Shown: positions 59,003 through 64,000 of the stretch, piece by piece
Layout: every line of letters starts with the position of its first letter
Position numbering within the stretch: position 1 is the stretch's first letter
Assembly (NCBI GenBank): GCA_910579225.1
Contig: CAJTTI010000004.1
Location: forward strand, 124,001-188,000
DNA from: an uncultured Lachnospiraceae bacterium
GTDB lineage: Bacteria; Bacillota; Clostridia; Lachnospirales; Lachnospiraceae
Direction: 5' to 3'
DNA length: 64,000 bases
Program-made: the position numbers and the translations under genes
Notes under the pieces: model-generated
The model's input: only the letters and a program-made list of their open reading frames with translations
Told to the model about the DNA's origin: nothing
Database searches by the model: none

Positions 59003-59389
59003 TTAAGAATAATCCTGCGTTTTCTGTTCCTGCTGGAGATTCTTCAAAAATTCTGCTCCGCTGTTTCCCTGGATATTATGCCACTCAAACTCAACCGTTG
59101 GGCCAATGTCAAATTCAGGCCGGGGAATATATCCATTTTTCTCCCATGAAAAGGTTTTGCTCCATGAACACGCAAAGGAATCTCCGCAAAAGGAAACAAG
59201 TACAGTCATGTCACCTGGCAGTTTATAGCTTAACAAAAATTCACGGTAAGACGCTGGCAGTTTATATCCAAGCCCTTTTTCAATATCTGATAAATATTTC
59301 TCTGTAAGGCCGGATTCTTTTAATGGCTCTTTCCATAACTGCGGTTCACGTTCTCTCAATATATCTAAATACTCTTTTGCTGTTGTCAT
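59003..59389 (-). CDS. SUKH (SMI1/KNR4) domain protein
   Basis: Protein of 128 aa. SUKH start LTEKYLSDIEKGLGYKLPASYREFLLSYKLPGD, then FSWEKNGYIPRPEFDIGPTVEFEW. Shorter than many SUKH proteins (about 150-190 aa), so it may be 3'-shortened or cover only the core. GGAGG precedes the ATG at 59389, and the ribosome site lies beside the stop of the upstream gene (59418). Confidence 0.75.
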   Translation of the reverse strand: MTTAKEYLDILREREPQLWKEPLKESGLTEKYLSDIEKGLGYKLPASYREFLLSYKLPGDMTVLVSFCGDSFACSWSKTFSWEKNGYIPRPEFDIGPTVEFEWHNIQGNSGAEFLKNLQQEQKTQDYS

Positions 59390-59417
59390 AAAAGGCGGCC
59401 TCCTTTTCCAAACATTT

Positions 59418-60653
59418 TTATTTTCTCCGCCAGACACCAAACAGGCTTTTCCTGTAATGCTTCAGCGCCTCCATTGCCGGCTCATAATTTCCCGCCGCTT
59501 TCAGATACTCTACACCTTTTTCAATATCCTCCCGCACACCAATTCCCTCGGCATACATCATCCCCAGACCATAACTTTTATAGCAGGATTTTTCGCTTTT
59601 CTCCAATAACGCCTTCCCTCTCGCCGGATCTTGCCTGCAGCCATGCCCCAGCAAATAGCAGATTCCCAGCAGATCATATTTGATACCTTCCGGCTCCTTA
59701 TCTCTCTCCAGCCATTGAACCGCCTGCGCATAGTCCACAGCCGTACCCCAGCCGTTGAAATACAAACGTCCCAACTGTCGGCAGGCATAGCTGTCGTTAC
59801 CATAGCCGGCAGTCTTTTTGTAGCACTCTAAGGCATAGGGCAGATTGCGCTCCACCGTCTTGCCGTTCCAATAAATATCCCCTATGATATGCCAGCTCCA
59901 GAGATGTCCTGCCTCTGCCGCTTTCAGTGCCCAGGGAAGAGCTTCTTTATCGTTATCCTCTGTATAGGCCAGATAATGGGCATAGGCATACATCCACTCC
60001 GGGTAGCCCCGCTCTGCGCCCTGGCGCATAATGGGAACTTCCTTTCCCGGCTCCGGCGGAATGTATTCTCCCCGTCCATACTGGTAATATTGACCGTAAT
60101 TCCGCCCCGCCAGTATCATGCCGCCGGAAAATGCTTTCTCAAACCAGGGGAGGCACTGTTTTATTTGCAGGCGTTTCCATTCGTTCCAGGCTCCCTTATT
60201 TGCGAAGTCACTTTCCTTGTGATCTTCGATCTCTATGATGTCCAGAAAATAATAGGTGTTCCCGATCATGTACTGGCAGAAAGCGCAGCCCTTTTCGGCT
60301 TTTTCATAGATGACATCCCATGCTTCTTTTATGCTGTCAAAGGGCATGATCTCCTTAAGCTCTGGCGTCAGCATATCCATACGCAGCGCCCCCAGAACCG
60401 CAGCGGCGCTGCCCAGGGAAATCGCCTGATGGAGCATGGCATAGGCCGCCGCCTCGTTTTCTTCAAAAGGATGATATTCCCAGCTGTAACAGGAGCCGGA
60501 AAAGCAGCGTGAGAGGATATAGCAGGCGTCCCCATCATCTTCCTTTGCCGCAAGCAATAATGCGTCCGTCGCCGCTGTTGCCTTGTCGTTATCACAGCAA
60601 TAATAAAGATCCTCAATGGCCTTATCCACTACATCGCTAAAATACTTACCCAT
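59418..60653 (-). CDS. Sel1-repeat (TPR-like) protein
   Basis: Protein of 411 aa. At least six Sel1-type repeats: DACYILSRCFSGSC, CQYMIGNTYYF, YPEWMYAYAHYLAY, WSWHIIGDIYWNGKTVERNLPYALECYKKTA, ACRQLGRLYFNGWGTAVDYAQAVQWLERD, and KYDLLGICYLLGHGCRQDPARGKALLEKS. No signal peptide. It is a likely protein-protein interaction scaffold. Its start overlaps the stop of the upstream membrane protein, so it is coupled to it. Confidence 0.82.
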   Translation of the reverse strand: MGKYFSDVVDKAIEDLYYCCDNDKATAATDALLLAAKEDDGDACYILSRCFSGSCYSWEYHPFEENEAAAYAMLHQAISLGSAAAVLGALRMDMLTPELKEIMPFDSIKEAWDVIYEKAEKGCAFCQYMIGNTYYFLDIIEIEDHKESDFANKGAWNEWKRLQIKQCLPWFEKAFSGGMILAGRNYGQYYQYGRGEYIPPEPGKEVPIMRQGAERGYPEWMYAYAHYLAYTEDNDKEALPWALKAAEAGHLWSWHIIGDIYWNGKTVERNLPYALECYKKTAGYGNDSYACRQLGRLYFNGWGTAVDYAQAVQWLERDKEPEGIKYDLLGICYLLGHGCRQDPARGKALLEKSEKSCYKSYGLGMMYAEGIGVREDIEKGVEYLKAAGNYEPAMEALKHYRKSLFGVWRRK

Positions 60654-61773
60654 GTTTCTTTTTTCCCTTTCTGTTTTCTTTTTCTATCTGGTCAGTAATA
60701 TCAGCCCATCCGCTCATTTCTTCAAAAGAACCCTGATTCAAATAGTTGACCAGCCAGAATTTCACCTGCGTCACTGTTCCTTCTTTCGCCAGAAACCTGG
60801 TGTTCCCTTTTCCCGTGTTATTGGTACACCAAATCACCATCAGGTCATTTTGAACGCCGGGGAAAAAATCAAGCGCCTGCGTTCCCCATTCCAAGAATAC
60901 CTTTGTGTATGTTCCTTCATGGATGCCGTCAATGGCCAGTTCCACATCCCTGGCAGAGAAAAATGTGTGTTCATCATGCCAGCTCTCTCCAAAAATCACC
61001 AGAAGCTGGCGCCAGTTCCGCATTTGGCCTTTCTGTTCTCTTTGAAGCTGCTGCCAGAAAGATTTTATGTTTTCCTCCGTCTGCCGGGTATCGGCTTCGC
61101 TTTTCCCCAACCCTGCTTCTTCTGTATTTATCAAAGAGTCTGAAGTGTTGCTTTTCTCCCATTCGGTGTCCTCTTCCTCGCTGATTTCCTCTTCACCATA
61201 TCTATTCTCTATTTTTTTCCATCCCGTAAGATCAGCGCTGCCAGTCAGGAGTTTTTCAAACCAGTCCTTCGCCTCGTCCAACTCTGCGCTTTTATGGTAC
61301 GATTCATATCCGCCCTTAGATTCGTCCAAAAATACTGTCAATCGAAAGAGTTCATGGTATATACAGAAAATCTGGCTTATATTCCCTATTTCTGGTACAG
61401 CAAAAGGCGGCAGGATTTGAAGTGTGAAAATGCCCCCTTTATCACGTTCCATCAGGCTTTCCAGCTGTTTTTGTAAAACCTCCACTGTAACATTGGAACT
61501 CCTGTTTCCGGATGTATCCGTAAGAATAAACTGGCTGGCCGGCGCCTGCTTTTGTCTTTTATCCGGCCCCACCAGATCACGCACCCCGTCCCATATCCCC
61601 AGCAAGCCAAAGCCTGCCATGCCAAGCCCCATCAGGATCCGGACAATGCCGATCCCTTCTTTCATTTCAGCAAGTCCGATCACGATCAGACCAAAACCCA
61701 AAAATGCAGCATAGCCTCCCAATATCAGAGGGGTCAGCCGCAGCCGTTTTCCTGTTTTGTTATTTTTTTTCAT
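60646..61773 (-). CDS. Two-helix membrane protein of the SUKH array
   Basis: Protein of 375 aa. Two N-terminal membrane helices (LTPLILGGYAAFLGFGLIVIG and IVRILMGLGMAGFGLLGIW, about residues 13-60), then a soluble cytoplasmic part of about 300 aa with VTVEVLQKQLESLMERDKGGIFTLQILPP and a Glu/Ser-rich middle. No family recognised. GGGAG 6-9 nt before the ATG pair. It overlaps the following gene by 8 nt. Confidence 0.65.
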   Translation of the reverse strand: MKKNNKTGKRLRLTPLILGGYAAFLGFGLIVIGLAEMKEGIGIVRILMGLGMAGFGLLGIWDGVRDLVGPDKRQKQAPASQFILTDTSGNRSSNVTVEVLQKQLESLMERDKGGIFTLQILPPFAVPEIGNISQIFCIYHELFRLTVFLDESKGGYESYHKSAELDEAKDWFEKLLTGSADLTGWKKIENRYGEEEISEEEDTEWEKSNTSDSLINTEEAGLGKSEADTRQTEENIKSFWQQLQREQKGQMRNWRQLLVIFGESWHDEHTFFSARDVELAIDGIHEGTYTKVFLEWGTQALDFFPGVQNDLMVIWCTNNTGKGNTRFLAKEGTVTQVKFWLVNYLNQGSFEEMSGWADITDQIEKENRKGKKKHG

Positions 61774-61822
61774 CATCTGCTCCCTGCCAGCTTTCTCATT
61801 TTCCTGTCCTGTCGGCTTGTTC

Positions 61823-62704
61823 CTAAAATCCCACATGAAAAGCCAGACCAGTCTGTTCCTGAACCTTTTCAAGCAAGTCGCTCCCCGCAGCCGTCTTTGT
61901 CAGCAGCATAAAACAGACCGGCTCCTGCCCCAGAACCAGCAAGGCTTCCTGATTTTTGTGGACATATGCCATCTGCAAAGGAAAATCGCCCAGGCTGCTC
62001 AGTTCCGGATGGTCTGAAAGGGGCTTAAAATCATCCTTTATCCGGTCAGCTATCTTTTGGAAATACTCCATCGAAAACTCTCCAGGAAAAAAATCACTGA
62101 ACAGGCAGGTTCGATCATCGGCATGCTCACGCCATGTCATTTCTTCCCATTCACGGATGGCATGGATTACCAGGAACAGCCCATATGCGTCCGGGGCATG
62201 GTTAAACCTGGGTTCATGTTCCAGCTTATGAATGTTCAAGGGAGCGTGAATCAAAGGAATATTCCGCTTTTTCCAGTATTTCTGATAAGCTGCAGCAGCC
62301 TTTCGCTTCCCGTCCTCATCCCCCTCCTCACAGGCATTTACCAGTTCATCCTCGTATTCCCAGGCTGTTTCTTCTGGATCATTTTCTTCCCATGCGTATA
62401 AATCACCGGAAGTTTTGCCCTTTTTTATCCCAATCATATGATCTTCTCCGGGAGCAAGAAAAAATCCCAGATATTTACCCTCCCAGTGAAGGAGTTCTAA
62501 TGGACGTAAATAACCGCTGGCAACTAACAGGTCTGCCATGTGCAGGTAAATATCCCGGATAGGAAAGGCCAGCTTCCCATGAAGCCGATTCTCTGCCGCA
62601 GAAATTTCATCCTCCGAATAGCAATTCCATTTTTTCAAGTCGTCCATAAGCTTCGGGTTGATAAACTGCCGGAGTATCTTTAGTTCTTTTTCTATTGAAT
62701 ACAT
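61823..62704 (-). CDS. SUKH-array protein of unknown function
   Basis: Protein of 293 aa without membrane segments. The N-terminus (LKKWNCYSEDEISAAENRLHGKLAFPIRDIYLHMADLLVASGYLRPLELLHW) has the SUKH-like pattern of a helix, a Pro turn and a second helix. The middle is a charged helical insert. GGGGGC lies 6 nt before the ATG at 62704. Probably an immunity-type protein; moderate confidence in family. Confidence 0.6.
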   Translation of the reverse strand: MYSIEKELKILRQFINPKLMDDLKKWNCYSEDEISAAENRLHGKLAFPIRDIYLHMADLLVASGYLRPLELLHWEGKYLGFFLAPGEDHMIGIKKGKTSGDLYAWEENDPEETAWEYEDELVNACEEGDEDGKRKAAAAYQKYWKKRNIPLIHAPLNIHKLEHEPRFNHAPDAYGLFLVIHAIREWEEMTWREHADDRTCLFSDFFPGEFSMEYFQKIADRIKDDFKPLSDHPELSSLGDFPLQMAYVHKNQEALLVLGQEPVCFMLLTKTAAGSDLLEKVQEQTGLAFHVGF

Positions 62705-62942
62705 AACTATGCCCCCTGTGTGCAAACCAATCAAATTTTTCGCCCAATAGACTTAGGCTAAATCGCAGATGTATTAAAACAATCAAAAACAAAAGTATCC
62801 ATTTCTGAATCATAGTAGAAGAAACACTCCATGCCACAAAGTCCACTAAATAATCCCATGCCTCTTTTTCTGCCATTGCAAGGAGCTGTGGCTCGCGTTG
62901 AAAATATAAAGTTTTTAGTTCTTCACTTTCAAAGTCATGCAT
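62607..62942 (-). CDS. Small membrane protein, doubtful or truncated
   Basis: Open frame of 111 aa with one helix (WILLFLIVLIHLRFSLSLL), preceded by an acidic helical N-terminus (FESEELKTLYFQREPQLLAMAEKEAWDYLVDF). It overlaps the next gene by about 98 nt and has no clear ribosome site. It may be the 5' piece of a larger gene whose end was replaced. Confidence 0.4.
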   Translation of the reverse strand: MHDFESEELKTLYFQREPQLLAMAEKEAWDYLVDFVAWSVSSTMIQKWILLFLIVLIHLRFSLSLLGEKFDWFAHRGHSYVFNRKRTKDTPAVYQPEAYGRLEKMELLFGG

Positions 62943-62971
62943 TGGCTTTAATTATCAGTATTTCTGCTTTC

Positions 62972-63316
62972 CTACTCTTCAACAACACGAATGCCATAAA
63001 CATTGGCAATTTGTGCAGGATCTGATTCCGCAATCGAACCATCATATTCAATTTCCAGAACATCTCCAACTTCCGGCTCTGGTGAAGGATTCCCATCTGC
63101 CACGGGAATGGTTATCTGGTCTGCACTGTTCAATTCTGCGCTTCCTTCAACTGGCTCCACAAGGTAATAGCCATCCTGTATTTCTAATATAGTCGCCTGG
63201 AATGTGACCGTTTCGTCCCCATCTACTTTCGATTCTCCATCACTACTGGACGTCCCACAAGCGGCGACTATCAATGTGAGACTCATCGTTATAATCAGCA
63301 GCAGCTGTTTTTTCAT
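62972..63316 (-). CDS. Small lipoprotein (DUF3221-like)
   Basis: Protein of 114 aa. Lipoprotein signal MKKQLLLIITMSLTLIVAAC with lipobox VAAC (Cys20), then a small OB-like beta domain (TVTFQATILEIQDGYYLVEPVEGS, ... GDVLEIEYDGSI). The AGGAGG-type ribosome site (TAGGAGGTCATATGC) is strong. Exported and membrane-anchored; function unknown. Confidence 0.78.
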   Translation of the reverse strand: MKKQLLLIITMSLTLIVAACGTSSSDGESKVDGDETVTFQATILEIQDGYYLVEPVEGSAELNSADQITIPVADGNPSPEPEVGDVLEIEYDGSIAESDPAQIANVYGIRVVEE

Positions 63317-63544
63317 AGCATATGACCTCCTAAAAAACAGATATTTAATTATATAATCGTGAAACCATCAAAACCATACCGCAAATAATTTCGATTTTGT
63401 TTTACTTGTCAGTGTTTCAGCCAGCTGAAAGTTATGAATTTTTCTTGTTCCCAATAACCTGAATCGTACACGCAAAATCTCCAATTGTTGCACCTGCCAT
63501 AACCAGATTCATTCCCGCCCCACGAAAAAACCAAAAACGGCAGT
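63317..63544. other. Intergenic stretch with a possible 26-aa peptide
   Basis: About 230 nt. A short minus-strand frame (63432-63512, MNLVMAGATIGDFACTIQVI...) follows GGGGCGGGA and could be a tiny peptide or the tail of a lost gene. Nothing else supported. Confidence 0.3.
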
Positions 63545-63766
63545 TTAAAATGCTATATCTTTATAAACAATCTCAACTATTTTTTCATTTTGTACACAAA
63601 CACCGATTCCATTATCATCAAGGCCTTCACCTCCCCATGTCTTTGAGAATAGGAAATACAAGCATCTGTTATCTTCTAGCATAAAATTCCCTGTGATCAC
63701 AATGATCTCTAACGTTACTGCCTGTAAAAGTGCCTCTTTCGCAGTCCGTTTAAAGTAATTTGATAC
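63545..63766 (-). pseudogene. 5'-truncated remnant, possibly of an immunity-type (DUF6985-like) protein
   Basis: The frame reads SNYFKRTAKEALLQAVTLEI, then WGGEGLDDNGIGVCVQNEKI and ends VEIVYKDIAF. It starts directly after the TAG of the upstream membrane-protein gene in the same frame and has no start codon for its first 20-odd codons. The ending GIGV...KIVEI.YKDIAF recalls DUF6985-type proteins, from memory and unverified. A short product from ATG 63682 would be only 45 aa. Confidence 0.45.
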
Positions 63767-63988
63767 CTAAAAATACAAAAACCCGTAAATAATTATAGCC
63801 GAAACAATCATTTGTGCTGTCGTTAAAAGACCTATTTGCCATGTTTCAGGAGTATCTCCTAATACAATTCTATTCCATATCAAAACAACGAAAAAATATA
63901 TGACAAAGCAGACCATGATACCAATACTTGCCTTTAATATGCCATATTGCGCTATCTTATGCAAAAGGCACTGATAACCAAAGAACAC
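63767..63988 (-). CDS. Membrane protein fragment at window edge
   Basis: At least 73 aa with two hydrophobic helices (ASIGIMVCFVIYFFVVLIW and IGLLTTAQMIVSAIIIYGFLYF). A GTG at 63988 could start it, but the frame stays open to the edge of the window, so the true 5' end is probably outside. Family unknown. Confidence 0.5.
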   Translation of the reverse strand: MFFGYQCLLHKIAQYGILKASIGIMVCFVIYFFVVLIWNRIVLGDTPETWQIGLLTTAQMIVSAIIIYGFLYF

Positions 63989-64000
63989 AAATACAACCGG

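Noticed and set aside
1..64000. CRISPR array, rRNA, tmRNA, complete insertion sequence
   Set aside because: No regularly spaced repeats of CRISPR type, no rRNA-like blocks, no transposase motifs or paired IS ends were seen on either strand.

Overview
The window looks like a chromosomal segment of a spore-forming gut Clostridium of the Lachnospiraceae type. Evidence: low-to-middle GC, spore genes (SpoIID, a SpoIIQ-like protein, a CotS-like kinase fold, a kinase gene preceded by tandem Spo0A boxes), Gram-positive regulation (an ileS T-box, PerR and WalR-like boxes) and strict-anaerobe oxygen defence (reverse rubrerythrin). The genus cannot be fixed from sequence alone. No rRNA, CRISPR array or complete insertion sequence was seen.

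Layout. 1-7.2 kb: phosphohexomutase, CotS-like protein, an ECF sigma/DUF4179 pair and a GH3 beta-glucosidase with reversed domain order. 7.2-13 kb: small secreted and membrane proteins, murG (+) lying between an ECF sigma factor and a DUF4367 protein, a HIT protein, a soluble histidine kinase under Spo0A boxes, and a GIY-YIG protein. 13.3-24.4 kb: an island bounded by tRNA-Lys(CTT) on the right and a degenerate copy of that tRNA's 3' half on the left. It carries two type I toxin-antitoxin-like modules (a third, gutted copy lies just outside), a decayed filamentous-phage (inovirus-like) prophage and a second small cargo operon with a leaderless XRE regulator. No integrase gene is visible. 24.5-41 kb: core genes trmB, rubrerythrin, perR, an NlpC/P60 hydrolase, a DEAD-box helicase, hemolysin III, spoIID-spoIIQ, ileS-glgP behind a T-box, and dacF. 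40.5-42.9 kb: a SipW-type signal peptidase beside two broken surface-protein remnants, and an orphan TreR-like regulator. 42.9-47.3 kb: a two-component system plus ABC transporter of the peptide-sensing/detoxification type.

47.5-57.5 kb is a likely five-gene operon on the minus strand, glnN (GSIII) - amt with a fused PII domain - purF - carA - carB. It combines ammonium uptake, glutamine synthesis and two glutamine-consuming enzymes under one promoter whose leader contains two successive terminator hairpins. 57.5-64 kb is a tightly packed minus-strand array of SUKH-like, Sel1-repeat and membrane/lipoprotein genes. It resembles an immunity array of a polymorphic toxin system; no toxin gene is inside the window, but the array continues off the right edge.

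Functional assignments rest on recognised motifs and domain order read by eye. No database search was run.
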